Assembly: GCF_002744245.1 (NCBI RefSeq)
Contig: NZ_NKHG01000006.1
Location: 1 to 53,769 of the forward strand
Source of the DNA: Bacillus pumilus
GTDB lineage: Bacteria > Bacillota > Bacilli > Bacillales > Bacillaceae
Reading direction: 5' to 3'
Length of the DNA: 53,769 nucleotides
The stretch's first letter is position 1, and each line of letters begins with the position of its first letter. The position numbers and the translations under genes were made by a program. The notes beneath the pieces were generated by a model, which ran no database searches, had not been told where the DNA came from, and saw only the letters and a program-made list of their open reading frames with translations. Of the stretch, positions 1-10,560 are shown piece by piece.

Positions 1-43
1 TTTTTGTTTATATCCTTCCAATGGAAGAAGTTACTTTATCCAT

Positions 44-118
44 TCCGCAGTAGCTCAGTGGTAGAGCTATCGGCTGTTAACCGATCGGTCGTAGGTTCGA
101 GTCCTACCTGCGGAGCCA
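44..118 (+). tRNA. tRNA-Asn (GTT)
   Basis: A full cloverleaf can be folded. The 7-bp acceptor stem pairs TCCGCAG with CTGCGGA, the T arm reads GTTCGAGTC, and the anticodon loop is CTGTTAA with anticodon GTT. The 3' CCA is encoded. One base separates it from the next tRNA, so both probably come from one transcript that starts left of the window. Confidence 0.97.
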
Positions 119-119
119 T

Positions 120-192
120 GCTTCCATAGCTCAGTAGGTAGAGCACTTCCATGGTAAGGAAGAGGTCAGCGGTTCGAGCCCGCTTGGAAGCT
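120..192 (+). tRNA. tRNA-Thr (GGT)
   Basis: The acceptor stem pairs GCTTCCA with TGGAAGC. The anticodon stem CTTCC/GGAAG closes the loop ATGGTAA, giving anticodon GGT, and the T arm GGTTCGAGCC is intact. No CCA is encoded. It is the last gene of the two-tRNA group and is followed by a terminator-like hairpin. Confidence 0.96.
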
Positions 193-218
193 TTCCTCTA
201 TATGTTGATATGACAAGG

Positions 219-247
219 TTTCTCGATGATGAGAAGGCTTTTTTTTA
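219..247 (+). terminator. Probable intrinsic terminator after tRNA-Asn/Thr
   Basis: A short stem TTCTC/GAGAA with loop GATGAT is followed by GGC and a run of eight T. The stem is weak but sits directly downstream of the tRNA pair. Confidence 0.6.
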
Positions 248-341
248 TGTCTTTTTTTAGTGCCTGGGGGCGAATTATTGAATGTGCAATAGGTTTGATA
301 TAGCATCCGCCACCATTGTGTCTGCTTCTCTGAGTGCATGA

Positions 342-1736
342 GTGTACGTATCGGCGGGGATTTTAGTCGCCCTGGCTTTGATTCCTGAGGCGATTGCGTT
401 TTCGATTATTGCGGGTGTTGATCCGAAGATTGGATTATATGCTTCGTTTTGTATTGCGATTGTGATTTCGTTTGTTGGTGGACGGCCAGGCATGATTTCG
501 GCCGCTACAGGTGCTATGGCCCTGGTCATGGTCAATTTGGTTGCAGACCATGGATTGCAATATTTGTTTGCAGCTACGATTTTAACAGGCCTGATTCAAA
601 TTGTGTTTGGATTGTGCCGTGTTTCTCGTTTAATGAAGTTTATTCCGAGGTCCGTGATGGTTGGTTTTGTGAATGCATTAGCCATTATGATCTTCATGGC
701 TCAGCTTCCACATTTCGTTGGAGAATCGATGGCTATGTATATCATGACAGGTGGTGCCTTGCTAGTCATCTATGTCTTGCCGATGGTCACAAAAGTGATA
801 CCCTCCCCACTCATTGCGATTATTGTGATGACGATGATCGCTGTATTTGGGCATATTGATGTCAGAACGGTCGGAGACATGGGAGAGCTTCCTAGTTCTT
901 TACCTGCTTTTCTCATTCCAAATGTGCCGTTTAGCTGGGAGACACTTGCTATTATTTTTCCTTATTCTTTAGCACTTGCGATGGTTGGTTTACTGGAATC
1001 TCTTTTAACAGCACAGATTGTGGATGATATGACGGAGACGTCTAGTCGAAAAAACAGGGAAGCGAGAGGCCAAGGGATCGCCAATGTGGTCGCAGGATTC
1101 TTTGGCGGTATGGCAGGCTGTGCGATGATTGGTCAATCTGTGATTAATACAAAGGCTGGTGGACGAGGCCGACTTTCTACTTTTGTAGCAGGTGCATTTT
1201 TAATGGTGCTGATTTTTGTATTGGGCGATGTCGTGGTTCAAATTCCAATGGCTGCTCTTGTCGCTGTGATGATAATGGTTTCCATTGGTACCTTTGATTG
1301 GAGTTCATTCCAACAGCTAAAAAAGAACCCGAAAACAGATTCCATTGTAATGCTTGTCACGGTCGTAACTGTGGTATTGACTCATGATTTATCGAAGGGT
1401 GTTTTTGCAGGTGTGCTGCTTAGTGCCGTTTTCTTTGTCGCAAAAATATCGAAGCTTCATATTATTTCTACAGAAAGCCAAGAAGGAACGTGGGTTTATC
1501 GAATTAAGGGGCAAATTTTCTTTGCTTCTGTCACAGATTTCATCCATGCCTTCCATCAGGGGAAACATCTTCAATCCGTTGTCATTGATATGTCTGAAGC
1601 GCGTATATGGGATGAATCAGGTGTGGCAGCGATTGAACGTGTGAAGGAAAAGTATCGGACAGCTGGTGTGCAGGTAGAAGTGGTTGGAATGGATACGTCC
1701 AGTCAAAAACTTGTCAAACAGGTGATAGGTTCTTAA
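342..1736 (+). CDS. ybaR: SulP-family anion permease with STAS domain (YbaR-like), 5' end probably truncated
   Basis: The 464-residue protein has about ten to eleven hydrophobic segments and a C-terminal STAS domain (roughly residues 370-460, including [15 protein letters not shown]). It contains the SulP signature [20 protein letters not shown]. The family transports inorganic anions such as sulfate or bicarbonate; the substrate here is unknown. The frame opens with GTG immediately after an in-frame TGA (339-341), and I see no Shine-Dalgarno. SulP proteins normally begin with about 15-25 more residues containing a W..(R)xDxxAG segment; only the AG is left here. It may be a 5'-truncated or decaying gene, or the true start may be obscured by an indel. 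ybaS follows, as in B. subtilis. Confidence 0.8.
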   Translation: MYVSAGILVALALIPEAIAFSIIAGVDPKIGLYASFCIAIVISFVGGRPGMISAATGAMALVMVNLVADHGLQYLFAATILTGLIQIVFGLCRVSRLMKFIPRSVMVGFVNALAIMIFMAQLPHFVGESMAMYIMTGGALLVIYVLPMVTKVIPSPLIAIIVMTMIAVFGHIDVRTVGDMGELPSSLPAFLIPNVPFSWETLAIIFPYSLALAMVGLLESLLTAQIVDDMTETSSRKNREARGQGIANVVAGFFGGMAGCAMIGQSVINTKAGGRGRLSTFVAGAFLMVLIFVLGDVVVQIPMAALVAVMIMVSIGTFDWSSFQQLKKNPKTDSIVMLVTVVTVVLTHDLSKGVFAGVLLSAVFFVAKISKLHIISTESQEGTWVYRIKGQIFFASVTDFIHAFHQGKHLQSVVIDMSEARIWDESGVAAIERVKEKYRTAGVQVEVVGMDTSSQKLVKQVIGS

Positions 1737-1794
1737 AAGACCTTTTTGTTTGATACAATAGATGGTAAGAAAGCGAAGGATGGAGGTGGCCGGC

Positions 1795-2760
1795 ATGCTT
1801 GTCCGTTTGAATCAAGTGCTCGGCCGGATGATGCCGCTCATTACGCCTATTAGTGTGCTACTCGGTGTACTATTGGCATCATATTTAAAGGATTTTACGT
1901 TTTTGGTGCCATGGGTATTTGCCGTTATGACATTTGCAGGGAGCTTGTCTGCAACTTTTTCAGCTTTAAAGCATACGGTGATGCATCCATTGCCTTTGAT
2001 TTTAACGTTTATGATTTTGCATGTGTTGATGCCTCTTTACGCTTGGTCAGCGGGGCATCTACTATTTGCGGGTGATTCCATGACGATCACCGGTTTGACG
2101 CTTGCGATGGTGATTCCGACAGGTGTTTCTAGTTTAATCTGGGCAGCTATGTATAAAGGGAATGTTGGGTTAACTTTGTCCATCATTTTAATTGATACAC
2201 TACTTTCACCATTTATTGTGCCAGCCAGCTTGTCACTGCTCGTAGGTACACAGGTACATATGGACATTGTGGCCATCATGAAAGGGCTTTTCGGTATGGT
2301 AGTGCTTCCATCTATTTTAGGGATGCTCGTTCATCAGTATGCAAAGCCAGCAGTGACGAAGACGATCAGTCAGACACTGTCACCTTTTTCGAAAATAGGC
2401 TTGTTTGTTGTGGTCTCAATTAACAGTTCTGTTGTTGCACCATACTTGCGTGAACTGGATGCCGCGTTTTTTAGTAGAGCAGCGACTGTGTTTTTCATTG
2501 CGATCAGTGGATATGGATTTGCGTGGTTGATTGGAAAGGCGATGAAATGTACCCAAGGGGAGATTGTGGCCATTGTGTATACGGGCGGTATGCGAAATAT
2601 TAGTGCGGGAGCTGTGCTTGCCATTAGCTTTTTCCCGCCTGCTGTCGCTGTCCCTGTTGTGATTGGCATGCTGTTTCAGCAAGTGCTTGCCGCATTATTT
2701 GGCTTTTTACTTAATCGTTTTGAACTGAAAGCACCTGCTGTGACTAAATCTATATCATGA
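1795..2760 (+). CDS. ybaS: Bile acid:sodium symporter-family (BASS) permease YbaS
   Basis: This 321-residue polytopic membrane protein has about nine to ten hydrophobic helices and the fold-typical stretches MVIPTGVSSLIWA and YTGGMRNISAGAVLA. The family couples organic anion transport to sodium; the substrate of YbaS is not known to me. I chose ATG 1795 because GGAGGTGG (1782-1789) lies five bases upstream. An in-frame ATG at 1762 has no ribosome site. It follows ybaR by about 60 bases and ends in a strong terminator shared with the convergent namZ. In B. subtilis, ybbA and the feu iron-uptake genes come next; they are absent here. Confidence 0.9.
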   Translation: MLVRLNQVLGRMMPLITPISVLLGVLLASYLKDFTFLVPWVFAVMTFAGSLSATFSALKHTVMHPLPLILTFMILHVLMPLYAWSAGHLLFAGDSMTITGLTLAMVIPTGVSSLIWAAMYKGNVGLTLSIILIDTLLSPFIVPASLSLLVGTQVHMDIVAIMKGLFGMVVLPSILGMLVHQYAKPAVTKTISQTLSPFSKIGLFVVVSINSSVVAPYLRELDAAFFSRAATVFFIAISGYGFAWLIGKAMKCTQGEIVAIVYTGGMRNISAGAVLAISFFPPAVAVPVVIGMLFQQVLAALFGFLLNRFELKAPAVTKSIS

Positions 2761-2796
2761 AAAAGCCTCCATCTAACGGGATGGAGGCTTTTTTGC
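2761..2796. terminator. Bidirectional terminator between ybaS and namZ
   Basis: AAAAAGCCTCCATC pairs with GATGGAGGCTTTTTT around the loop TAACG. T runs in both orientations serve the two convergent genes. Confidence 0.93.
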
Positions 2797-2799
2797 GAA

Positions 2800-4047
2800 T
2801 TAATAGATGAGGTATTTTTTTCGTTTTTTTTCAAACGTTTTGAGGTCATGGTGATAGCGTTTCATGATGTGTTTGACTGAAGTGCCTTTATTGATTTCTT
2901 CTTTGACCCAACCATTCCCGATAAGTTTATCAAAGCTGCCTGTTTGAAGGAATTGAAAGTCATTAGGGTACAAATCATGTATTGCTTTGATGATGGATAA
3001 CCCCGTTTTCACAGCTTCAAATGAAGAACGGTCTGTGACGTATAGCTGCACACCGTGAGACAGAGTCCCGGCATGTTTAGAAAAGGTAGGGGTGAATGAA
3101 ACTGGTCTAAATTGGACGCCTTTTAGTTTAAGGCGATTTAAATAATCTGCTAGCTTGCTGCTATTGATATATGGAGCACCAATGAGCTCGAAAGGTTTTG
3201 TCGTTCCTCTGCCTTCGGAGACGTTTGTGCCTTCAATTAATCCTGTGGCAGGGTATACAAAGGTACTGTCAACTGTCGGCATATTAGGTGAAGGAAGGAC
3301 GAACGGTAGCTTCGTGTCATCGAACGTCATGGATCGCTTCCAATTTTTCATTTTGATGACTGTTACATCAGCATTGATGTGAAACTCTTTATTAAACATA
3401 CGTGCGAGCTCTCCAGTGGTCATCCCATGTCTTAATGGTATTGGGTAGAGGCCGACAAATGAGGCGTATTCGGGCTCTAATACAGGCCCTTCTACTTTCA
3501 GCCCGCCTATAGGATTTGGACGGTCTAGGACAACAAATGGAATGTTATTATCTTTAGCGGCTTCCATTGCATAGGCCATCGTGTAAATATAGGTGTAATA
3601 ACGAGTGCCGACGTCTTGAATATCAAACAGTAGCACATCTACATTTTCGAGCATATCAGGAGTTGGTTTTCTCGTTTTTCCATACAGAGAGTAAACAGGA
3701 AGGCCTGTTTTTTCATCGGTATAGGATTCCACTCCTTCTCCTGCTTGTGCATCACCGCGCACGCCGTGTTCAGGTCCATATAAGGCCGTCAGCTTGATAC
3801 TCGGATGTTCAAATAAGAGGTCCACACTGCTTTTCATATTTGCATCAATACCAGTCGGGTTCGTAATGAGTCCTACATTTTTCCCTTTTAGCCATGAGAG
3901 ATGACTTGAGAGTAATGTTTCGATGCCTGTTTTGACTGCTGCTGTTTTTCCTTTCGTATCCGTTCGTCCTTGATCAGCGGGGGAGGCGGCGGTCAATGTG
4001 CTCATCATGAGAATGCTAGCGAGTATCAGGCTTGCTGTCTTTTTCAA
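2800..4047 (-). CDS. namZ: Exo-beta-N-acetylmuramidase NamZ (DUF1343, GH171)
   Basis: The 415-residue secreted enzyme has a signal peptide (residues 1 to about 22, ending near TAASPA) and then the DUF1343 domain. Recognisable blocks are NVGLITNPTGID, YGPEHGVRGDAQAGEG, FDIQDVGTRYYTY and EGTNVSEGRGTTKPFE. In B. subtilis YbbC/NamZ removes terminal MurNAc from peptidoglycan fragments, complementing NagZ and AmiE. It is the last gene of the murQ-to-namZ operon, 11 bases after nagZ, and ends at a bidirectional terminator. Length matches the B. subtilis protein. No defects seen. Confidence 0.95.
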   Translation of the reverse strand: MKKTASLILASILMMSTLTAASPADQGRTDTKGKTAAVKTGIETLLSSHLSWLKGKNVGLITNPTGIDANMKSSVDLLFEHPSIKLTALYGPEHGVRGDAQAGEGVESYTDEKTGLPVYSLYGKTRKPTPDMLENVDVLLFDIQDVGTRYYTYIYTMAYAMEAAKDNNIPFVVLDRPNPIGGLKVEGPVLEPEYASFVGLYPIPLRHGMTTGELARMFNKEFHINADVTVIKMKNWKRSMTFDDTKLPFVLPSPNMPTVDSTFVYPATGLIEGTNVSEGRGTTKPFELIGAPYINSSKLADYLNRLKLKGVQFRPVSFTPTFSKHAGTLSHGVQLYVTDRSSFEAVKTGLSIIKAIHDLYPNDFQFLQTGSFDKLIGNGWVKEEINKGTSVKHIMKRYHHDLKTFEKKRKKYLIY

Positions 4048-4058
4048 AAGAATCCCTC

Positions 4059-5978
4059 CTATTTGATCTGTTTCCCTTTTAAGCTGAGCCCATAGCCAAA
4101 TGGGTATAGGGTTTGATTTGGATGAGTGACAGATGGGATATCGACTGGCAGTTTGCCTTTAGGTGATGCCGCTCCAAAAATCACTTCTAGTCCAGCAGGA
4201 ATATTCGGTTGGTTGAATTGTCCGTTTGCGTAGCCTTTAAAACCATAAACAGCCAGTAAGGCATTGGCTTCCTCGAAATTGGCGGCATCATAAGGGTTTC
4301 TCAGACTCATGATGACCATTTTTTTGTTTTGTGATGTTGCTTCTTTCATGACAGCACGTGGGAAGGCGGTTGCCCATTTCTTCGGGTCCTGTACATTGTC
4401 ATCAATTACCCCATCATTCACAGCTGGGTCATTTTGGACAACGTAAGATCCGGTAATGACATAATCAGCATCTTGAATCAGTTTGGCTGTTTCTTTCGAG
4501 AAGGTCTTATCTGCAAAAGCATAGGATTGGATACGTACAGGCTTGATCTTTTTTTGTTGGATCAGCGATTCGATTGTGACAGTCATTGCCTTTGTTTGAT
4601 CTTCATAAGGTGCCATGACCACGATTTGGTCATTCTTTTTAGGCTTGAAGGGTAAGGTCTTTTTGTTGTTTTTAAGAAGAGTGATTCCTTCACGGGCCAT
4701 TTTTTGTTCTGCTTTACGGTGCGACTTCTTACCAACGACTTGAGTGGCTTTTTTGATTTTTTTCTCAAGGCTTACTGGCTTTTTGGTGGAAATGATGCCG
4801 CGCTTGATCTTCAATTGAAGGATTTTTTCGACAGATTGGTTGATCTGAGACATCGGGATTTCTTTCGTTAGAACAGCTCGTTTTAAAGCATTGAACACGT
4901 TCTCTAAATTTTTCTCCGTTTTTGAGGACGTAACAGGTGCTGGCATGAGGGCAATATCGACTCCTGCCTTAATGGCCATCACCACGGCTTCTTCCTGTCC
5001 GAAGTTATCTGCGATCGCTTTCATATTTAAGGCGTCAGTGACCACTACCCCTTGAAAGCCCATCTCTTCTTTTAATAAGTGTGTGATCACTTTTTTCGAT
5101 AAGGTAGCTGGAACCATGATGTTCTCTCCGTCTTTTTTACTTTGATAGGTGGTGTCATCAATGGCTGGAAATTGAACATGAGCGGTCATGACCATATCTG
5201 CCCCTGCGTTTATCGCTTGTTGAAATGGATACAGCTCAACCTTTTTTAAACGATCAAGATCATGTTCCACGAGCGGTAATCCGTAGTGACTATCGACAGC
5301 TGTATCACCATGTCCCGGGAAATGCTTTAATGTGGAAATGGTCTTTTCCTTTTGAAGTCCTTTCATGGTTTGAAGACCGAGCTTAGTGACAAGTGTAGGG
5401 TCAGAGCTAAAGGAACGGACACCAATGACGGGATTGTTTGGGTTATTATTCACATCAAGAACAGGAGAGAAGTTTGTATTGATACCTAAAGCGTTTAATT
5501 CCTCTCCAATGATTGTTCCTGTGTTGTATGCATTTTTTTTGCTTCTAGAGGCACCAATCGACATATTTCCTGGGAAATGTGTTCCCTTTTGTAGTCTTGT
5601 GACGATGCCGCCTTCTTGATCAATTGAAATGAGTAAAGGTATGTTTGGCGATGCTTTTTGAAATTCATGGGTGAGTTTGACTGTTTGTTTCGTATCCACG
5701 ACATTCTCTGCAAATAAGATGACACCGCCTAGATGATATTTCTCCACAATATGAGACACTTCTTTATTCATCTTTGTTAAACCTGTAGGAGCGGATTCGT
5801 CTTTTGCTTGCCAATTACGAAAGTCTGGCATGAGCATTTGGCCAATCTTTTCATCCAGTGACATGTCTTTAACCATTTGTTTGGCGGTTGGAAGGGGGGC
5901 GGAGCTAACCTTTTCCGTTGGAACGGAAGAGGTTAGCAGGGCCAAAATCAGTGCAGCGGGAAAGAGAGATTTTAACAT
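4059..5978 (-). CDS. nagZ: Beta-N-acetylglucosaminidase NagZ (GH3)
   Basis: The 639-residue exported protein has a signal peptide (about residues 1-27). A GH3 N-terminal barrel follows, with [23 protein letters not shown] (the NagZ loop His-Asp pair) and [10 protein letters not shown] (nucleophile Asp). A C-terminal alpha/beta sandwich (about residues 430-639) includes [11 protein letters not shown]. It cleaves GlcNAc from muropeptides outside the cell, leaving MurNAc-peptide for AmiE. Length and sequence closely resemble B. subtilis NagZ (YbbD). It lies 13 bases after amiE and 11 before namZ in one operon. Confidence 0.96.
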   Translation of the reverse strand: MLKSLFPAALILALLTSSVPTEKVSSAPLPTAKQMVKDMSLDEKIGQMLMPDFRNWQAKDESAPTGLTKMNKEVSHIVEKYHLGGVILFAENVVDTKQTVKLTHEFQKASPNIPLLISIDQEGGIVTRLQKGTHFPGNMSIGASRSKKNAYNTGTIIGEELNALGINTNFSPVLDVNNNPNNPVIGVRSFSSDPTLVTKLGLQTMKGLQKEKTISTLKHFPGHGDTAVDSHYGLPLVEHDLDRLKKVELYPFQQAINAGADMVMTAHVQFPAIDDTTYQSKKDGENIMVPATLSKKVITHLLKEEMGFQGVVVTDALNMKAIADNFGQEEAVVMAIKAGVDIALMPAPVTSSKTEKNLENVFNALKRAVLTKEIPMSQINQSVEKILQLKIKRGIISTKKPVSLEKKIKKATQVVGKKSHRKAEQKMAREGITLLKNNKKTLPFKPKKNDQIVVMAPYEDQTKAMTVTIESLIQQKKIKPVRIQSYAFADKTFSKETAKLIQDADYVITGSYVVQNDPAVNDGVIDDNVQDPKKWATAFPRAVMKEATSQNKKMVIMSLRNPYDAANFEEANALLAVYGFKGYANGQFNQPNIPAGLEVIFGAASPKGKLPVDIPSVTHPNQTLYPFGYGLSLKGKQIK

Positions 5979-5991
5979 CGAATTCCTCCTT

Positions 5992-7347
5992 TTACTTAAA
6001 AGATTCGTAGATTGCGGTTATGATGCTCCCATAAGTACCAGTTGGGAAAAGGTCACCTTCAAATTGATTAGGGTTGATTTCAGGTGAAACGACAGGTGAA
6101 TGTTTTTTATTCGTCAGCAAGACAACACCTAGATTGTGTTTTGGATCAATCAATGTCATCGTTCCTGTCCAGCCTGTATGTCCGTAGGCTTCGTTACTTG
6201 CATATTTCCCAAACATCCATTCCATGTCAGTATGGCCGTTTTTCCGCCAGCCTAGCCCGTAAGTTGGGTTCGTGTCTGAGGATGTTGTAAAGAGATCGAT
6301 AGAAGCTTGGTCAAAGATGGTTGTTTTCCCATACCCCCCTTTATTGAGCATAAGCTGGAGCAGCACCGCCATATCTGAGGTGTTAGAGAAAAGCCCAGCA
6401 TGGCCGGAGACACCTGCCATTGAGTAATAGGCTTTCTCGTCGTGTACTTCACCTAGCAGGGTGTATTGTCGAATGTTTTCAAAATTAATTATACCATCTC
6501 GCGTATTGCCTAAGCGCTCGGTTGCTGCAAAATGCTTCGGCTTGAATCCTTTTTGCAGTGGATTGAACATTGTATGTTTGAGACCAAGGGGCCGATAGAT
6601 TGTAGACTCTACATATTGATCAAGAGGCATCCCTGTTTTTTTCTCGATGATCATGCCTAAAAGCATGTAATCAATATCACTATAAATATGCTGGGTTCCT
6701 GGCTCGTATTGAAGAGGCACTTTAGGCAGCCAGTTCATGGTTGTTTGTCTATCTTGAGAGAAAAAAGAGCCAGCTGCTTCTTTACTATAAAATAAGACAC
6801 TGGAAGGGAGTCCGGCAGAATGGGTGAGAAGATCCTTCACACGGAGCTGATCTTTGCCGGTGATCTTTGCATCTGGTTCATCCTGAAAGTCTGGCAGGAT
6901 GGATTGTATTTTTTCATGCACATCTAGTTTCTGTTCGTATACAAGCTTTTGCAGGGCATAGTTGGTGGCATACATTTTTGTATTGGATGCCAGATCGAAC
7001 AGTGTGTTCTTTTTCATTTTCTTATACGATTTGAGTTTGGTTGTGCCATCGTATTTTTGCCGGTAGCCATAGGCTTTTTGATGGACGATCTTTCCGTCCT
7101 TGATGATGATGAGAGCGGCTCCTGGAAATCCTGCTTGAATATCGTTTTGAATCATTTGATCAACCTTCCTAAGCTGCCTGGAAGAAAAACCTACTTGTTC
7201 CGGTCGTTTTGCTTTTTTTAAGACGGGATATTCTTCAGGTGCTGTTTTAGACAAAGACGATACAGGATGGGAGCTAGTTGCAAATGTTTGTACTGGTAAC
7301 CCAAGGAGCATGAACAGACATGTCATCAAAAGAAAACATTTCTTCAA
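5992..7347 (-). CDS. amiE: N-acetylmuramyl-L-alanine amidase AmiE (beta-lactamase fold)
   Basis: The 451-residue exported enzyme of the serine beta-lactamase/PBP4* fold has a signal peptide (residues 1-23, ...VQTFATS). The active-site SxxK appears as SNTK in [14 protein letters not shown], the second motif as YSD in HIYSDIDYM, and a KTG-like HTG in YGHTGWTGT. In B. subtilis it releases the stem peptide from MurNAc-peptide so that MurNAc can be imported. It starts 3 bases after murP and ends 13 bases before nagZ, so it is translationally close to both. Confidence 0.94.
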   Translation of the reverse strand: MKKCFLLMTCLFMLLGLPVQTFATSSHPVSSLSKTAPEEYPVLKKAKRPEQVGFSSRQLRKVDQMIQNDIQAGFPGAALIIIKDGKIVHQKAYGYRQKYDGTTKLKSYKKMKKNTLFDLASNTKMYATNYALQKLVYEQKLDVHEKIQSILPDFQDEPDAKITGKDQLRVKDLLTHSAGLPSSVLFYSKEAAGSFFSQDRQTTMNWLPKVPLQYEPGTQHIYSDIDYMLLGMIIEKKTGMPLDQYVESTIYRPLGLKHTMFNPLQKGFKPKHFAATERLGNTRDGIINFENIRQYTLLGEVHDEKAYYSMAGVSGHAGLFSNTSDMAVLLQLMLNKGGYGKTTIFDQASIDLFTTSSDTNPTYGLGWRKNGHTDMEWMFGKYASNEAYGHTGWTGTMTLIDPKHNLGVVLLTNKKHSPVVSPEINPNQFEGDLFPTGTYGSIITAIYESFK

Positions 7348-7350
7348 GAG

Positions 7351-8739
7351 CTAGACCTCCTTATTGATTGTTTCTTCGAATTCAACAGCCATATCATCAT
7401 GAAAGCCAAATAAGTATGTGAAGATAAATCCAGCAACATATGCAATGAATAATCCTATTAAGTAAAGAACCATTTGATGTGGGTGGACAATAAAGGTCAG
7501 TGGAAGTCCTGAGACGCCAATCGCCTTAGTTGCAATGAGGAAGTGGGCTTGAAATGCACCGCCAACTCCAGCACCGAGACAAGCAGTGAGAAATGGTCTT
7601 CCAAGTGGCAGTGTGACACCGAAAATGAGTGGTTCACCAATGCCCAGCATTCCTGAAGGAAGTCCACCTGCAATCGCTCTTTTCAGCTTTTTCTTTTTTG
7701 TTTTCATATAAATGGCAAAGGCAGCGCCTACCTGTCCTGCGCCTCCCATTGCGAGAATTGGCAGAAGCGGGTCATCTCCAATTGAATTGATAAGTTCCAT
7801 ATGAATAGGTGTCAGCCCTTGGTGAAGTCCTGTCACAACAAGAGGAAGGAAGGTCGCACCAAGGACGAATCCAGCGAAAATACCGCCAATGTTTAATAGA
7901 TAAGTAAGTCCTGAGGTGATGGCATCAGATATAAATCCGCCGACTGGCATGAAGATGACGTACGTAAAAATTCCTGTAATGAGTAGGGTGATGGTTGGTG
8001 TGACGATGATATCGAGTGATTGCGGCACGAAGCGTCTGATTCGGGTCTCAACAAGGGCCATAAAGATGGCGGCAAGAAGAACACCGATGAGTCCGCCTCT
8101 GCCTGGTAGAATATTTGTGCCAAATAACATAATATCTGCGGAGGCTGGGTTAATAATAAGGATACCAGCTAATGCGCCTAATGCAGGAGAGCCTCCAAAT
8201 TCCTTTGCGGCATTTGTTCCTACTAATATACCGAGATAAGCGAACAAGCCTGAACCGATAACCGTTAGAATAATCGCAGCTTGAGATTTTTCATCGAGCC
8301 AGCCCGCTTGCACGATTGCTTTTGTAATCCCTGTAATGAGTCCTGACGCAACAAGCGCCGGAATGATGGGGATGAAGATGCTGGCAATGCGCCGTAAGAA
8401 TAGCTTGAACGGTGTGCGGTTTTTTTGTGAAATGACTTGTTTGTTTTTTTGTGCTTCATTTTTCAAGTCATATGAACCAGAGTCATTTAGCAGCTGTTCA
8501 AACGCACTTGATACTTGGTTGACAACACCAGTGCCTAAAATGATTTGAAGTGTTTCCGCCTCCACGACGCCAATGACGCCATCAAGTTCTTTGATCGCTG
8601 TGATTTGAACTTTTTTATGATCAATCGGTGTAATTCGGAGACGTGTCATACAATGTGTATGGGAAGAGATATTTTCAGAACCACCACAGAGCGAAAGGAT
8701 ATCTTTCGCCAACTGCTGATATTTCTTTTGATGACTCAT
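7351..8739 (-). CDS. murP: PTS MurNAc-specific EIIBC component MurP
   Basis: This 462-residue PTS permease has an N-terminal EIIB domain (residues 1-85) with phosphorylation Cys30 in HCMTRLR. An EIIC domain of about ten helices follows, with GIGEPLIFGVTLPLGRPF and PLVVTGLHQG. No EIIA domain is fused, so phosphate must come from another PTS EIIA, as in B. subtilis. It imports MurNAc as MurNAc-6-phosphate, the substrate of MurQ. Its start overlaps the end of murR by four bases (ATGA), which suggests coupled translation. Confidence 0.95.
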   Translation of the reverse strand: MSHQKKYQQLAKDILSLCGGSENISSHTHCMTRLRITPIDHKKVQITAIKELDGVIGVVEAETLQIILGTGVVNQVSSAFEQLLNDSGSYDLKNEAQKNKQVISQKNRTPFKLFLRRIASIFIPIIPALVASGLITGITKAIVQAGWLDEKSQAAIILTVIGSGLFAYLGILVGTNAAKEFGGSPALGALAGILIINPASADIMLFGTNILPGRGGLIGVLLAAIFMALVETRIRRFVPQSLDIIVTPTITLLITGIFTYVIFMPVGGFISDAITSGLTYLLNIGGIFAGFVLGATFLPLVVTGLHQGLTPIHMELINSIGDDPLLPILAMGGAGQVGAAFAIYMKTKKKKLKRAIAGGLPSGMLGIGEPLIFGVTLPLGRPFLTACLGAGVGGAFQAHFLIATKAIGVSGLPLTFIVHPHQMVLYLIGLFIAYVAGFIFTYLFGFHDDMAVEFEETINKEV

Positions 8740-9605
8740 GTTGAATCCCCCTTTGATTTTCGTTTCATGGAGCGGATGGCATGTCTTGTCTTGTCGATAT
8801 ATTGCGCTGTCTGTTCATATTGACGGGAGGCTAGGCTGAGGAACAAGACATCAATTAAATAGAGCTGTGCCATTCTAGAGGAAGTGGCAGCACTGCGAAA
8901 AGGTGCTTCATTGGAACCCGAAGTCGATAGGTGAACATCACATAAAGCAGAAACACTTGTATGACCTGGGTGCGTTAAGGCAATGGTTTTCACTTGATGG
9001 TCTTTTGCGAGCTGAAGGGCCTGAATGATGTCTAACGTTTCTCCTGAAAAGGATATACCGAAAACAATGTCGTTCTTTCCTGCATTTGCAATGACAGTAG
9101 ATGCGATATGCATGTCAGTGAAGGCTGTGGCCACATAGTTGATTCTTAGAAATTTCTGCTGTGCATCAGCTGCGACAATGCCAGATGCACCAACGCCGAT
9201 CAAATGGATTTGGTTTGCAGATAGCAGCAGTTGAACGGCTTTTTCTAAAGCATCTACATTTAAAATAGAGGCTGTGTCTTTAATCGATTGAATCGAGTTT
9301 CCTGCTGTCTTTTGAATAATGGAGTGAAGTGGTTCGTCTTGTTCGATATCTCGGTAGCCTTGTTTATCGGCATGCATTAAATCTCCAGCGATTCTCATTT
9401 TCAAATCGTGATATCCATTTAGTCCGAGAGATTTACAAAGGCGGATAACGGCAGAGCTGCTTGCACCGGCAGCCTGACTCATTTCATGTACTGTGCTCTT
9501 AATGACTTTGTCAGGGTGGGCAAGGATATAGTCTGCAATGATTTTTTCAGATGGGGGTAGCTTTGATTTCATTGTGTGTAGTAGGGTGAGTCCACCTGCT
9601 GACAT
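8736..9605 (-). CDS. murR: RpiR-family transcriptional regulator MurR
   Basis: The 289-residue regulator has an N-terminal RpiR helix-turn-helix (residues 1-77, with AAGASSSAVIRLCKSLGLNG) and a C-terminal SIS sugar-phosphate binding domain (about residues 120-250, with HLIGVGASGIVA and SFSGETLDI). In B. subtilis it represses the mur operon and MurNAc-6-P relieves repression. It lies between murQ (20 bases) and murP (4-base overlap), and an inverted repeat upstream of murQ is a candidate binding site. Confidence 0.93.
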   Translation of the reverse strand: MSAGGLTLLHTMKSKLPPSEKIIADYILAHPDKVIKSTVHEMSQAAGASSSAVIRLCKSLGLNGYHDLKMRIAGDLMHADKQGYRDIEQDEPLHSIIQKTAGNSIQSIKDTASILNVDALEKAVQLLLSANQIHLIGVGASGIVAADAQQKFLRINYVATAFTDMHIASTVIANAGKNDIVFGISFSGETLDIIQALQLAKDHQVKTIALTHPGHTSVSALCDVHLSTSGSNEAPFRSAATSSRMAQLYLIDVLFLSLASRQYEQTAQYIDKTRHAIRSMKRKSKGDST

Positions 9606-9625
9606 GAGCTCTGCCTCCTTTAGGA

Positions 9626-10531
9626 TTAATGACGTAAGATGGCTTTGTCGATGTGGCCATTTGCTTTGTTGAGTAAATCCTTTGCTGTCTTTTTATCTGT
9701 ATTTGTTTGGAGCATGACGATGGCGGTTTTGACCTCTAAATCCGCCGCTTCAAGGGTTTTCACGGCTTGTTCGTAGGAAGCGTTTGTCACATGCTGAATG
9801 ATGGTGACGGCGCGTTCTTTTAGCTTATGATTGCTGACTTTTACATCAACCATCAGGTTTTCATATACTTTGCCTTGTCTGATCATGACCGACGTGGAAA
9901 GCATATTTAAAATCATTTTATGAGCGGATGCGGCTTTCATTCGTGTTGACCCGGTGATGGCTTCTGGTCCAACGACGACTTCAATGGCGCAGTCTGCCAG
10001 CCCGCTAATTTCTGCTTGTTTATTGCAGCTGAGGGCTACTGTTTTTGCTCCAATGGATCTTGCATAGTTTAAAGCACCGATGATATAAGGTGTCCTGCCG
10101 CTAGCAGCAATACCGACGACAGTATCTTTTGACGTCAGGTGGATGTGAACCAAATCCTGTTTGCCAGCTTCTTCACTGTCTTCCACATCTTCAGCAGCAT
10201 GTGAAAAAGCGGAGTCTCCGCCTGCCATGATGCCGACAATGACATCAGGTGAGACGCTATAGGTGGGCGGACATTCAACAGCATCCATCACACCAATTCT
10301 GCCACTTGTTCCAGCACCTAAATAAATGAGTCTGCCTCCATTTGAGGTGGATTCATAGGCAAAGTCACTTGCTGTTTTTACATGTGGAAGTACACGCTTG
10401 ACTGCTTGAGCGACTTTCATATCTTCTTCATTGATCATCTGAAGCATTTCGAGCGGATCTGCTTGTGAAATTCCCACTGTGTTAGGGTTTCTTGATTCTG
10501 TTGTCAAAGAACGCAGTTGAGATGGCTGCAT
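9626..10531 (-). CDS. murQ: N-acetylmuramic acid 6-phosphate etherase MurQ
   Basis: The 301-residue SIS-fold enzyme cleaves the lactyl ether of MurNAc-6-P to GlcNAc-6-P and D-lactate in the cytoplasm. Family signatures are [27 protein letters not shown] and [13 protein letters not shown], with a C-terminal three-helix CUE-like tail (about residues 255-301). Length is normal for the family. AAGGAGG lies nine bases before the ATG. It is the first gene of the operon, directly behind a good SigA-type promoter. Confidence 0.96.
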   Translation of the reverse strand: MQPSQLRSLTTESRNPNTVGISQADPLEMLQMINEEDMKVAQAVKRVLPHVKTASDFAYESTSNGGRLIYLGAGTSGRIGVMDAVECPPTYSVSPDVIVGIMAGGDSAFSHAAEDVEDSEEAGKQDLVHIHLTSKDTVVGIAASGRTPYIIGALNYARSIGAKTVALSCNKQAEISGLADCAIEVVVGPEAITGSTRMKAASAHKMILNMLSTSVMIRQGKVYENLMVDVKVSNHKLKERAVTIIQHVTNASYEQAVKTLEAADLEVKTAIVMLQTNTDKKTAKDLLNKANGHIDKAILRH

Positions 10532-10560
10532 GTGACATACCTCCTTATTTCTTCATTTTC

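Noticed and set aside
275..535. 86-codon minus-strand frame opposite ybaR
   Set aside because: Shadow of the ybaR coding frame with no ribosome site or recognisable family.
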